Shown piece by piece: positions 35,098-42,947 of a stretch of 64,000 nt of DNA. A program made the translations under genes and the position numbers. This DNA is from an uncultured Prevotella sp. Its GTDB lineage: Bacteria > Bacteroidota > Bacteroidia > Bacteroidales > Bacteroidaceae. The stretch is taken from NCBI RefSeq assembly GCF_946407605.1, contig NZ_CAMJOS010000019.1:1-64000 (forward strand), given 5' to 3'. Below the pieces are notes generated by a model that was not told where the DNA came from, made no database searches, and saw only the letters and a program-made list of their open reading frames with translations. How positions within the stretch are numbered: position 1 is the stretch's first letter; each line of letters starts with the position of its first letter.

Positions 35098-36575
35098 GCC
35101 ATTACTTCCAAGACCATTGGACGTGAGAACTCTTCCGAGAGCAGCAGGTCTATACCCTGTTGCATCTCTTCTATTGTCGTGGCCTGCTGATAGTAGATAT
35201 CGTTCTGCTGGCAGATACCTTCGGCGGTTGCCGAGTGCTGGGCAGCCACAAATCTGTCGCAAGCCGGACTCTTTTCCAGTCCTGGCAGTTTCTCAAAGAT
35301 GCCACCCTTACCATTATTCAAAAGGAGAATGCGCAGGTTGCCTCTCAGGTTCTGGTTCCACAAGGCATTCTGGTCGTAGAAGAAGCTCAAGTCGCCTATG
35401 ACGCAGAACACCTTCTCGTCAGTAACGACGGAGAAGCCTGCCGCAGTAGACAGCGAGCCCTCAATGCCATTGACACCACGATTGCAATAGACAGGTGTCT
35501 TCGAGTAGATGTTTGCCAAACGGATGGCCATCGAGTTGGCATAATGCACCATTTCCTTTCCTCGTTTCTGCTCAAAGTATTTCACGGCGGCAGCCTGCAA
35601 GTCAGCAGGCTCTTGTGTCTCCACCTTTCTGCGGACATCGGCAATCAGCGCCTCCCATTTCTGCACAAAGGGATGTGGCTGCTGCTCCAGATTAAAGCGA
35701 ACCATATCGGCCACCACATCACCATCGCCCTGAATGATATGCGTCAGATTCATAAACGTATCTGTCACGTCGCCTTCACGATTCACCACCCACGTCTCCT
35801 TTGCCTTCCGCAGGAAACGCTTCAGATGTTTGCTGACGATAGAGCCACCTGTATAAAGCACGAAGTCGGGCACATAGCTCTCATCATCGCCAATCTGCAC
35901 GACAGCCTCGTCCATCAGCGGATTCATGGGCTGTCCCGCAATCAGCATAGGTCGCTTGGCCTGCATAAACATCCTGCACACATGACTCAATGTGACATTG
36001 GAGATATCTGCAGGCATCAGTTCTATCTTCCGCTCTGCAGGCAATGCTGGCGTAGAGAAGTCAAAGAGCGGCTCCGTGATGGGTACGTTGATATGCACAG
36101 GGGCATACTTCTCTATCAGCGCCTCGTTAACCAGACGGTTGCAGTACCAACGCTCCTCATCGTTGTGAGGTTCTGGCAGAGAGACGGCCTTACGGACAAA
36201 GCGTCCTAAGGCATCAGGCTGAGGCAGCGTCTGACCATCGAGCTGGTCTATCCATTGCTGAGGACGATCGGCAGAGACAACCACCAAGGGGCGATGCTGA
36301 TAGTATGCCTCGGCAACAGCTGGCGCCAGGTTGAGCAAGGCTGTTCCGCTGGTGACGCACACCACCACAGGTTCATTCAGGGCCTGCGTCATTCCCAAGG
36401 CATAGAAGGCCGCCGAGCGTTCGTCAGTCACAGGATAGCACTTGATATCAGGACATTCGTTCAGATTATGGACGATAGGCGCATTCCTGCTTCCAGGACA
36501 CACCACCGCATGACGAATGCCGTGAGCCACCAACAGGGCAGTCAGTATGTTTACGTTCTCTTTATTGCTATACAT
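35094..36575 (-). CDS. menD: 2-succinyl-5-enolpyruvyl-6-hydroxy-3-cyclohexene-1-carboxylate synthase
   Basis: A 493-residue thiamine-diphosphate enzyme. The N-terminal pyrimidine-binding domain has VVCPGSRNAPIV and TDERSAAFYALG with its catalytic Glu region. The C-terminal domain has NRGVNGIEGSLSTAAGFSV and the ThDP/metal motif GDLSFFYDQNALWN. It adds a 2-oxoglutarate-derived unit to isochorismate. It is shorter than many MenD proteins (about 550) but all motifs are present. It overlaps menF by 25 bp. Confidence 0.95.
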   Translation of the reverse strand: MYSNKENVNILTALLVAHGIRHAVVCPGSRNAPIVHNLNECPDIKCYPVTDERSAAFYALGMTQALNEPVVVCVTSGTALLNLAPAVAEAYYQHRPLVVVSADRPQQWIDQLDGQTLPQPDALGRFVRKAVSLPEPHNDEERWYCNRLVNEALIEKYAPVHINVPITEPLFDFSTPALPAERKIELMPADISNVTLSHVCRMFMQAKRPMLIAGQPMNPLMDEAVVQIGDDESYVPDFVLYTGGSIVSKHLKRFLRKAKETWVVNREGDVTDTFMNLTHIIQGDGDVVADMVRFNLEQQPHPFVQKWEALIADVRRKVETQEPADLQAAAVKYFEQKRGKEMVHYANSMAIRLANIYSKTPVYCNRGVNGIEGSLSTAAGFSVVTDEKVFCVIGDLSFFYDQNALWNQNLRGNLRILLLNNGKGGIFEKLPGLEKSPACDRFVAAQHSATAEGICQQNDIYYQQATTIEEMQQGIDLLLSEEFSRPMVLEVMA

Positions 36576-37666
36576 TGTCGCATTGTTTCAAGTTTCGCCT
36601 CTGTCTCCTGCCACTCCAGCTCCTCAATGCTGTCCTTCAACAAGCCGCCGCCAGCATAAAGACGATAGCGGTCTGACGTTATCTGCATGCAGCGCAGCGA
36701 TACGTAGAGGTGGGTAACCGGTGAGTGGTGAAGGGTGACGGGTGATAGGTTTAAAGGCCCCATAAAGCCGCTGTAATACAGGCGGGGCGTATGTTCATTA
36801 TCGAGGATAAAGCTATAGGTCTCCTGCTTGGGCAGACCACAGACGGCAGGTGTGGGATGCAGCATTTGAAGAACATCTCCCACGCGCGCGTTATTTAATA
36901 AGGTGAAAGTGAAGTCGCTTCGCAGGTGCACCAGGTTGGCAGCACGTACCGTTCGCGGCCCCTCCTCGCGGATATTCTTTGCCAGCTGCTCCAAACAACC
37001 CATCAGATAGGTGGCCACATAGCGCTGCTCCTGAATATTCTTGGTGCTCCAAGTCATGTGCTCACCCTCGCCCAGCAGCTCGTCGCCTTCCAGTTTCATG
37101 GTGCCAGCCAGCGCAATGGTGCGCCATTCGCTGCCGTCGCCCTCAAGTAGAATCTCTGGCGTTGCCGTGAGCCACAGGCCGCTCTTAGGGGTATAGACCA
37201 GCGAGATAAACAGTCGAGGGTATAACTGACAGGCCCTTTGGAAGAGTTCCATCGGCGTAACACCCTCAATAGCAGGCTCTTCCGCACAACGGCTTAGCAC
37301 CAGCTTGCGAAAATTGCCGTTCCTCAGATGCTCAAAAAAGCGACTGAAGTCTGACGCATAGCATTTCCTTAAAGTGTTTCCCCTATCGAAACAAGTTGTT
37401 TCCCCAATCGAAACAAATTGTTTCTCCAGTGGAAACAAACTGTTTCTGCCGTCGAAACAATCGGAAACAGTTTTGAAAGTCTTTACGACATCTGGGCGGA
37501 TAAGGATGAGGGGCGTATCAGGACTGATGGAAAAGGGTGCCACCACGAAGCCTGTCTGTCCGTTGAGGGCCTCACACGACAGAAATTCCTGCGGCTCGCC
37601 CTCCGTCTGCGCCACCATCGTCACCTGCTGCTCATGGGGCAATCTGTAGAGTGCCAGTCCTGTCAT
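36551..37666 (-). CDS. menF: isochorismate synthase
   Basis: A 371-residue chorismate-utilising enzyme. The C-terminal half has the family core: FRKLVLSRC, LTATPEILLEGDG, IALAGTMKLEGDE and LHPTPAVCGLPK. It converts chorismate to isochorismate. The start overlaps the menI stop (ATGA). Two odd stretches interrupt it: four 22-bp palindromic repeats (37374-37461) are translated in shifting frames into about 30 residues of linker before the catalytic core, and 7-bp repeats near 36720-36747 insert SPVTLHHSPVTH before a conserved C-terminal part. Both lie in likely surface loops, so the enzyme may still work. Confidence 0.92.
   Translation of the reverse strand: MTGLALYRLPHEQQVTMVAQTEGEPQEFLSCEALNGQTGFVVAPFSISPDTPLILIRPDVVKTFKTVSDCFDGRNSLFPLEKQFVSIGETTCFDRGNTLRKCYASDFSRFFEHLRNGNFRKLVLSRCAEEPAIEGVTPMELFQRACQLYPRLFISLVYTPKSGLWLTATPEILLEGDGSEWRTIALAGTMKLEGDELLGEGEHMTWSTKNIQEQRYVATYLMGCLEQLAKNIREEGPRTVRAANLVHLRSDFTFTLLNNARVGDVLQMLHPTPAVCGLPKQETYSFILDNEHTPRLYYSGFMGPLNLSPVTLHHSPVTHLYVSLRCMQITSDRYRLYAGGGLLKDSIEELEWQETEAKLETMRQCIAIKRT
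36720..36747. repeat. 7-bp tandem repeat inside menF
   Basis: GGTGAGT, GGTGAAG, GGTGACG and GGTGATA run head to tail on the plus strand. On the coding strand they encode a Ser-Pro-Val-Thr / His-His linker. Confidence 0.85.
37374..37461. repeat. 22-bp tandem array of palindromic units inside menF
   Basis: Four units of the form TTGTTTC-nnnn-(A/G)T(C/G)GAAACAA start at 37374, 37396, 37418 and 37440, and a partial fifth (CGGAAACAG) follows. As 22 is not a multiple of three, successive copies are read in different frames (giving VSIGETT, CFDRGN, LFPLEK), and none contains a stop codon. Confidence 0.9.
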
Positions 37667-38073
37667 TTCTGCTTGACTACATAATTGGTTACGCGGACGT
37701 TCGAAATCAGGTCGCCCGCCGTATCCTTGATATCCACATTCCAAACATGAAGCGTAGATCCCTGATGCAGCAAACGGGCATAGGCCGTCACCGTATCGCC
37801 CTCAGCCACAGCCTTTACATGACTGCCGCTGACCTCGATGCCCACACAGGCACAGCCAGGACAAAGGGCGCTGGAGCCCACGCCAGCCACATTTTCTGCC
37901 AATGCCAACGAGGCACCACCACTGAGGAATCCGAAGGGCTGACGGTTACGTTCGTCCACCTTCATACGGGCCATACAAGTATCGACCTCGGGTGTGGAGA
38001 TAAACTCCATCCCGAGGGCGGTACTCAAGTTTGGCATTGAATCTATGATGTCTTTGATTCTTTCTACGTTCAT
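37663..38073 (-). CDS. menI: hotdog-fold thioesterase, probable DHNA-CoA hydrolase
   Basis: A 136-residue PaaI-type hotdog protein. QPFGFLSGGASLALAENVAG near residues 44-63 is the active-site helix region, with Glu in ALAEN in the place of the catalytic acid. Small thioesterases of this type release 1,4-dihydroxy-2-naphthoate from its CoA ester. The gene overlaps menF by 4 bp and lies 9 bp after the ROK gene. The menaquinone context makes MenI the best call, though the substrate is inferred. Confidence 0.85.
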   Translation of the reverse strand: MNVERIKDIIDSMPNLSTALGMEFISTPEVDTCMARMKVDERNRQPFGFLSGGASLALAENVAGVGSSALCPGCACVGIEVSGSHVKAVAEGDTVTAYARLLHQGSTLHVWNVDIKDTAGDLISNVRVTNYVVKQK

Positions 38074-38082
38074 TATGGTTTA

Positions 38083-39063
38083 TCAGATAAACAGCGAATA
38101 TTCCTTGACGTTCCAGGCTAAGGCGCTGGCTCCCAGCACATCGCGCTCTGCTTTGTTCAGGTTCGATGTCAGGAACTTCACCTTACCCTTCAGGTTATGG
38201 AACACATGCTCCTCAAACGAGTCGTGCGTGGGTTCAATGAGCCACTTGCCTGCACGGGCTATGCCGCCTGCCAGGATAACAGCCTCAGGATTCAAGATAG
38301 AAGCATAGTTGGCCAAGCCTATGCCCAGCATCTGACCAGTACGACGGAAGGTCTCGATAGCCAGTTCGTCGCCTTTCTCACAGCACTCAAACACGTCTTT
38401 GGGAGTCATATCAGTCATGCCTCGCATCAGCGAAGGACGCGAATCGGACTCAAGCAGATCGGTGGCTGTTTTCACCACGCCCTTCGTACCAGCATAGGCC
38501 TCCAGACAGCCCCTGTTGCCACAGCCGCAAAGACGTCCGTTGTGCTCGATACATGTATGTCCTATCTCACCCGAGAAACCCTCGGAGCCCAGATAGGCCT
38601 TGCCGTTGGTAAAGATGCAGCTACCCACGCCATGACCCAGGTTGATATAAAGGAAGTCCTGAAGACCGTGTGCGCTGCCAAACACATACTCGCCCAGCGC
38701 CCTGACGTGGGCATCGTTGCCCAGCGCCACAGCCAGTCCCAGACGGTCGCGCAGCATAGCAGCCATAGGTATCTGACCCTTCCACGGCATATTGGGTGGA
38801 TACTCAATACATCCAGTTCGGAAGTTACCACTTGGAGAGCTGATACCTACCGAACGGACAGATTCATACCCGCCGTTAGCCTCAACAAGGGCTACGATGC
38901 GCTCACTCAGATAAGTGATGAAATCGTTCACATTGGGGAAATCCGTAGTGGGGAAACTATCCTTGGCAATGATGTTTCCTCGTAAGTCGACAATAGCGAA
39001 GATGGTCTCGTCAATGCTCAAACCAACTCCTACGACTCTTGTTTTAATTGTACTTTGTATCAT
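38083..39063 (-). CDS. ROK family protein (sugar kinase-like)
   Basis: A 326-residue protein of the ROK family. The ATP-binding VVGVGLSIDETIFAIVDLRG lies at the N-terminus, and the zinc-binding CGCGNRGCLEAYAG near residues 175-190 is the ROK signature. GEIGHTCIEHNGRLCGCG includes the conserved His. No DNA-binding HTH precedes the domain, so this is more likely a glucokinase-type enzyme than a NagC-type repressor, although some Bacteroidetes ROK proteins have shortened regulatory starts. It is the first gene of an apparent operon with menI, menF and menD. Confidence 0.88.
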   Translation of the reverse strand: MIQSTIKTRVVGVGLSIDETIFAIVDLRGNIIAKDSFPTTDFPNVNDFITYLSERIVALVEANGGYESVRSVGISSPSGNFRTGCIEYPPNMPWKGQIPMAAMLRDRLGLAVALGNDAHVRALGEYVFGSAHGLQDFLYINLGHGVGSCIFTNGKAYLGSEGFSGEIGHTCIEHNGRLCGCGNRGCLEAYAGTKGVVKTATDLLESDSRPSLMRGMTDMTPKDVFECCEKGDELAIETFRRTGQMLGIGLANYASILNPEAVILAGGIARAGKWLIEPTHDSFEEHVFHNLKGKVKFLTSNLNKAERDVLGASALAWNVKEYSLFI

Positions 39064-39085
39064 AGCATGAAATCCTAAGATTGGG

Positions 39086-39116
39086 CAAAAATAGTAAATA
39101 TTTTGTTAAAACCAAA
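39086..39116 (-). promoter_or_regulatory. promoter of the ROK-menI-menF-menD operon
   Basis: TTTG (39113-39116), 19 bp, TATTTTTG (39086-39093) on the minus strand, 23 bp before the ROK start. Confidence 0.85.
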
Positions 39117-39131
39117 GGATTCTTGTTTTTT

Positions 39132-39164
39132 TTTTGTTCAATTCAACAATTATTTCTTAATTTT
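39132..39164 (+). promoter_or_regulatory. promoter of the hendecad lipoprotein gene
   Basis: TTTG (39132-39135), 21 bp, TAATTTTG (39157-39164) on the plus strand, followed by a 48-nt leader. Confidence 0.8.
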
Positions 39165-39212
39165 GTGCCCAAATAAGATTTTTTACAACCATTTTAACAA
39201 AACTAACAAGGT

Positions 39213-39824
39213 ATGAAGAAGTTATTTTTTGTAGCCGTTGCAGCTCTGACATTGGGTTTTGCATCGTGCAGTGAGAAAGCAGAGAAAGCAAGTGAAGTGG
39301 CTCCATTCATTGAGCAGTTGACATCACAGCTCGAGGCTGGTAATCTCGACGAGATGGAAAGCACCATGGATAGTGCTATGGCGAAAGTGGAAGAGCTGGC
39401 AGCAAAGGACCCCGAGGCAGCCAAGACCGCATTTGAGGAGATTCAGAAGTTCATCAAGGACAGCAAAGAGAAGCTGATTGCCGCTGGTGCTGAAGAGAGC
39501 GCCCTCGATGAGCTGATCAGCACACCTGCTGACGTGATTGTCAACGCGCTGACTGCCAGCCAGTCTATTCTCGACAATGCCGAAGCTACTGCCGACAGCG
39601 CAGCTCAGGCCGTTCAGAATGGTTTGGAGCAGGTTGCCCAGAACCAGGTAACCACCGTGGAAGATGCTGTCAACGAGCAGGTTGACGCTGCCAAGCAGAA
39701 GGCTAACGATCAGGTGAACGAGGCCAAGCAGAAGGCCAACGACGAGGTGAACAAAGCTGCCCAGAAAGCTAACGAGGAAATCAATAAGGCAGCAGGCGAC
39801 GCCCTGAAGTCACTGGGTCTCTAA
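39213..39824 (+). CDS. helical lipoprotein with 11-residue repeats
   Basis: A 203-residue protein with a lipoprotein signal (FASC, Cys near residue 19). The body is almost entirely alpha-helical, Ala/Glu/Lys-rich and lacking Trp and Tyr. Near the C-terminus four 11-residue repeats follow one another (QVDAAKQKAND, QVNEAKQKAND, EVNKAAQKANE, EINKAAGDAL), a hendecad pattern typical of right-handed coiled coils and of LEA-like or apolipoprotein-like helices. The function is unknown; an envelope-stress or membrane-surface-binding role is possible. It has its own promoter and is followed by a DUF4353-like gene after 24 bp. Confidence 0.85.
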   Translation: MKKLFFVAVAALTLGFASCSEKAEKASEVAPFIEQLTSQLEAGNLDEMESTMDSAMAKVEELAAKDPEAAKTAFEEIQKFIKDSKEKLIAAGAEESALDELISTPADVIVNALTASQSILDNAEATADSAAQAVQNGLEQVAQNQVTTVEDAVNEQVDAAKQKANDQVNEAKQKANDEVNKAAQKANEEINKAAGDALKSLGL

Positions 39825-39848
39825 TCATATCCCACACCTTATTATTAT

Positions 39849-40847
39849 ATGAGAAAACTTTTTCTTTGCATCCTGACCTGTATGGCAGGCGTGCTCTCTG
39901 CCAATGCCATTGACGACAATACCGTAAATATTGTCTACAGCGGCAATAGCGCAACGGTGACCATTGCCAATAATATCAGTAGCTACGTCACCGTAAGCAG
40001 CGGCACATCATCGCATGTCATCATAGTGCAAGATGCCAGTTTCGAGGGTGTGGACAAGACTACCGACAACGAAGACGGAGAGATTATCTACAATCTCTCC
40101 GGCACTTCGTCTGACGGCGAGTTCTATCTGGAAGGCTCGTACAAATGTACTGTCGAGCTCAACGGTGTCAGCCTGACCAACCCCAGCGGTGCTGCCGTCA
40201 ACATCCAAAATGGCAAGCGTATTGCTGTCAGCATCAAGAAAGATAAGACCAGCACGCTGACTGATGGTGCCAACGAAAACAGTAATGGTGCCCTGCACAT
40301 CAAGGGTCACACCAAGTTCAAGGGCAAGGGTACCCTCAATGTCGTAGGCAACAGCAAGCACGGCATCTACAGCAAGGAGTATATCGAGATCAAGAACTGC
40401 AACATCAACGTCACCGCAACTGTGAAGGACGGCATCCATTGCAAGGAGTACTTCTTCATGGAGAGCGGCAATGTCAGCATCAGCGGTACTGGCGATGATG
40501 GTATCCAGGTAGAGCTTGACGGAAACACCTCTACGGGTCAGATGCCCAGCCATGAGGACGAGGATTCTGGCAATTTCTACATGACGGGAGGCAGCCTCAG
40601 CATTGCCAACTATAGTGGCAAAGCCATCAAGGCCGACGGCACCATCAACTATAATGGTGGTTCGCAGGACTTTGATAAAGACGACACCAAGCAGTATGCC
40701 GGCATCCAGAGTGTCAGCGCCACACAGCGCCCCTTGCTCAATGGCATCTACGACCTGCAGGGGCGTCGTCTGAGTGCCGTTCCTCAGCACAGATGTATTT
40801 ACATCATCATTGAAAACGGCGTAGCCAAAAAGATTATCCGCAAATAA
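39849..40847 (+). CDS. carbohydrate-binding (DUF4353)-like secreted protein
   Basis: A 332-residue protein with signal peptide (1-20). The middle holds a right-handed beta-helix pattern with repeated NGVSLTNPSGAAVNIQNGK, GTLNVVGNSKHGIYSKEYIE and KDGIHCKEYFFMESGNVSIS units, as in DUF4353 'carbohydrate-binding domain-containing' proteins. The last 35 residues (LNGIYDLQGRRLSAVPQHRC then YIIIENG) form a secretion/sorting-like tail. It is likely surface-exposed. The ligand is not known. It ends 24 bp before the DsbD-like gene, and all three genes may be co-transcribed. Confidence 0.83.
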   Translation: MRKLFLCILTCMAGVLSANAIDDNTVNIVYSGNSATVTIANNISSYVTVSSGTSSHVIIVQDASFEGVDKTTDNEDGEIIYNLSGTSSDGEFYLEGSYKCTVELNGVSLTNPSGAAVNIQNGKRIAVSIKKDKTSTLTDGANENSNGALHIKGHTKFKGKGTLNVVGNSKHGIYSKEYIEIKNCNINVTATVKDGIHCKEYFFMESGNVSISGTGDDGIQVELDGNTSTGQMPSHEDEDSGNFYMTGGSLSIANYSGKAIKADGTINYNGGSQDFDKDDTKQYAGIQSVSATQRPLLNGIYDLQGRRLSAVPQHRCIYIIIENGVAKKIIRK

Positions 40848-40871
40848 TAAATTCGTTTGGGGATAAACATC

Positions 40872-42911
40872 ATGAAAAGATTATACCTTACTATGCTTGC
40901 GTTGCTGCTGATGGTGGCAGCGCAAGCTCAAATGGCTGACCCTGTGCATTTCAGCTCAGAGCTGAAGATGCTGAAGGGCAACGAAGCCGAGATTCTGTTT
41001 AAGGCCACCATCGACCCTGGCTGGCACGTTTACTCCACCGACTTAGGCGACAGCGGTCCTATCGAGGCCACCTTCACCGTTGAGAAGATGACAGGTGCCG
41101 AGTTGGTAGGTAAGCTGAAGCCTGTGGGCAAAGAAATCAAGAAGTTCGACGCGATGTTCGGCATGGAGCTGCGCTTCTTTGAGAACGCAGCCACCTTCAG
41201 TCAGAAGATTCGCTTTACCCAGCCTCAATACGACATTGACGGCTATCTAGAGTTTGGTGCCTGCAACGATGAGAGTTGTCTGCCGCCAACACAGGTCACC
41301 TTCCGCAAGAGCGGCGAGGTGAAGCTGACTACTGACAAGGCTATTGAGGAGAAAGAGAAGCCACAGGCCAAGGAGGAAGTTGCTGTAGCAGAGGAGGTTG
41401 CCACAGCCGACACCGTTCAGGCAGACACAGTAGCCGTTGCCGCCGTGGCCCCTCAGGGCCCTGAGGACACTGACCTCTGGACGCCTGTCATCGACGAGCT
41501 GCGAACTATGGGCGACAGCGATAATATTGCCAACCAGTCATTGCTCTACATCCTGCTTATGGGTTTCGTGGGCGGCTTGCTGGCAGTCTGCATGCCCTGC
41601 ATCTGGCCCATCATCCCCATGACGGTGAGCTTCTTCCTGAAACGCTCCAAGAGCGATAAGGGCAAAGGCATCCGCGATGCTTTCACCTATGGCATCAGCA
41701 TCATCGTCATCTACCTGGCGCTAGGACTCTGTGTGACAGCACTCTTTGGCAGCGACACGCTGAATGCGATGTCCACCAACGCCGTCTTCAACATCTTCCT
41801 GTTCCTGCTGCTGGTAGTCTTCGCCCTGTCGTTCTTCGGCTGGTTCGAAATCAAACTGCCTGACTCTTGGGCCAACAGCGTTGACACGAAGGCATCAGCC
41901 ACCAGCGGACTCATCAGCATCTTCCTGATGGCTTTCACGCTGGTATTGGTGTCGTTCTCTTGTACAGCACCCATCATCGGTCTGCTCCTCGTTGAGACCA
42001 CCACCAGCGGCAACTGGCTCGCCCCTGCCCTCGGCATGTTGGGCTTCGCCATAGCATTGGCTCTCCCCTTCACCCTCTTCGCCCTCTTCCCCTCATGGTT
42101 GAAACAGGCGCCGAAGTCGGGTTCGTGGATGAACACCATCAAGGTGGTATTAGGCTTTGTGGAGCTGGCCTTCGCGCTGAAGTTCTTCTCCGTAGCCGAC
42201 CTGGCTTACGGCTGGCACCTGCTCGATCGCGAGGTGTTCCTCTCGTTGTGGATTGTCATCTTCGCCCTATTAGGAGCCTATCTCTGTGGTTGGCTGAAGT
42301 TCCAGAGCGACGTGGAGAATGGTGAACAGAAGCCCATGCCTGTGGTCTGCATCATGGGTGGCCTCGTCTCGCTGGCCTTTGCCGTCTATCTGGTTCCTGG
42401 CCTGTGGGGCGCACCTTGTAAGGCTGTCAGTGCCTTTGCTCCTCCTATGAACACGCAGGACTTCAACCTCAACACCAAGACGGTGGAGGCCCGTTTCACA
42501 GACTACGAGCAGGGAATGGCTGTGGCGAAGGCTGAGGGCAAGCCTGTCCTCGTTGACTTCACAGGCTTTGGCTGTGTGAACTGTCGTAAGATGGAGGCTG
42601 CCGTATGGACTGACCCTCAGGTGGCCGATCTGATTACCAACGACTTTGTGCTGATATCGCTCTATGTCGATGATAAGACACCGCTGGCAGAGCCTTTCGA
42701 GGTGACAGACCAGCAGGGAGAGACCAAGACGCTGCGTACTGTTGGCGCCAAGTGGAGCTACCTGCAGAGTCATAAGTTCGGCGCCAACGCCCAACCCTTC
42801 TATGTGATTCTCGACAACGAAGGAAAGCCCCTCTGCGGCAGTCGAGCCTACAAAGAGGATATTCCTGAGTACATACAGTTCCTGAAGGAGGGACTCAATC
42901 GCTACGAGTAA
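40872..42911 (+). CDS. DsbD-family thiol:disulfide interchange protein
   Basis: A 679-residue protein in three parts: an N-terminal periplasmic domain after the signal peptide (DsbD alpha-like, with CNDESCLPPTQV near 136), eight or so membrane helices with the redox cysteines in CMPCIWPIIPM near residue 240 and SFSCTAPIIG near 361, and a C-terminal thioredoxin-like domain with FGCVNCRKM near 568. Such proteins carry electrons from cytoplasmic thioredoxin to periplasmic thiol proteins. All expected Cys pairs are present. ATG 40872 is preferred over an upstream GTG/ATG because it begins the signal peptide. Confidence 0.92.
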   Translation: MKRLYLTMLALLLMVAAQAQMADPVHFSSELKMLKGNEAEILFKATIDPGWHVYSTDLGDSGPIEATFTVEKMTGAELVGKLKPVGKEIKKFDAMFGMELRFFENAATFSQKIRFTQPQYDIDGYLEFGACNDESCLPPTQVTFRKSGEVKLTTDKAIEEKEKPQAKEEVAVAEEVATADTVQADTVAVAAVAPQGPEDTDLWTPVIDELRTMGDSDNIANQSLLYILLMGFVGGLLAVCMPCIWPIIPMTVSFFLKRSKSDKGKGIRDAFTYGISIIVIYLALGLCVTALFGSDTLNAMSTNAVFNIFLFLLLVVFALSFFGWFEIKLPDSWANSVDTKASATSGLISIFLMAFTLVLVSFSCTAPIIGLLLVETTTSGNWLAPALGMLGFAIALALPFTLFALFPSWLKQAPKSGSWMNTIKVVLGFVELAFALKFFSVADLAYGWHLLDREVFLSLWIVIFALLGAYLCGWLKFQSDVENGEQKPMPVVCIMGGLVSLAFAVYLVPGLWGAPCKAVSAFAPPMNTQDFNLNTKTVEARFTDYEQGMAVAKAEGKPVLVDFTGFGCVNCRKMEAAVWTDPQVADLITNDFVLISLYVDDKTPLAEPFEVTDQQGETKTLRTVGAKWSYLQSHKFGANAQPFYVILDNEGKPLCGSRAYKEDIPEYIQFLKEGLNRYE

Positions 42912-42918
42912 GCAATAA

Positions 42919-42947
42919 AAAAGTGAGTTGCAATTGCAGCTCACTTT
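42919..42947. terminator. bidirectional terminator
   Basis: AAAGTGAG-TTGCAATTGCAG-CTCACTTT forms a stem flanked by A and T runs on both sides, between the convergent DsbD-like and GH2 genes. The GH2 stop codon (42941-42943) lies inside it. Confidence 0.85.

Noticed and set aside
37374..37461. CRISPR-like array
   Set aside because: The units are contiguous with no unique spacers and lie in a gene; no cas genes are present in the window.
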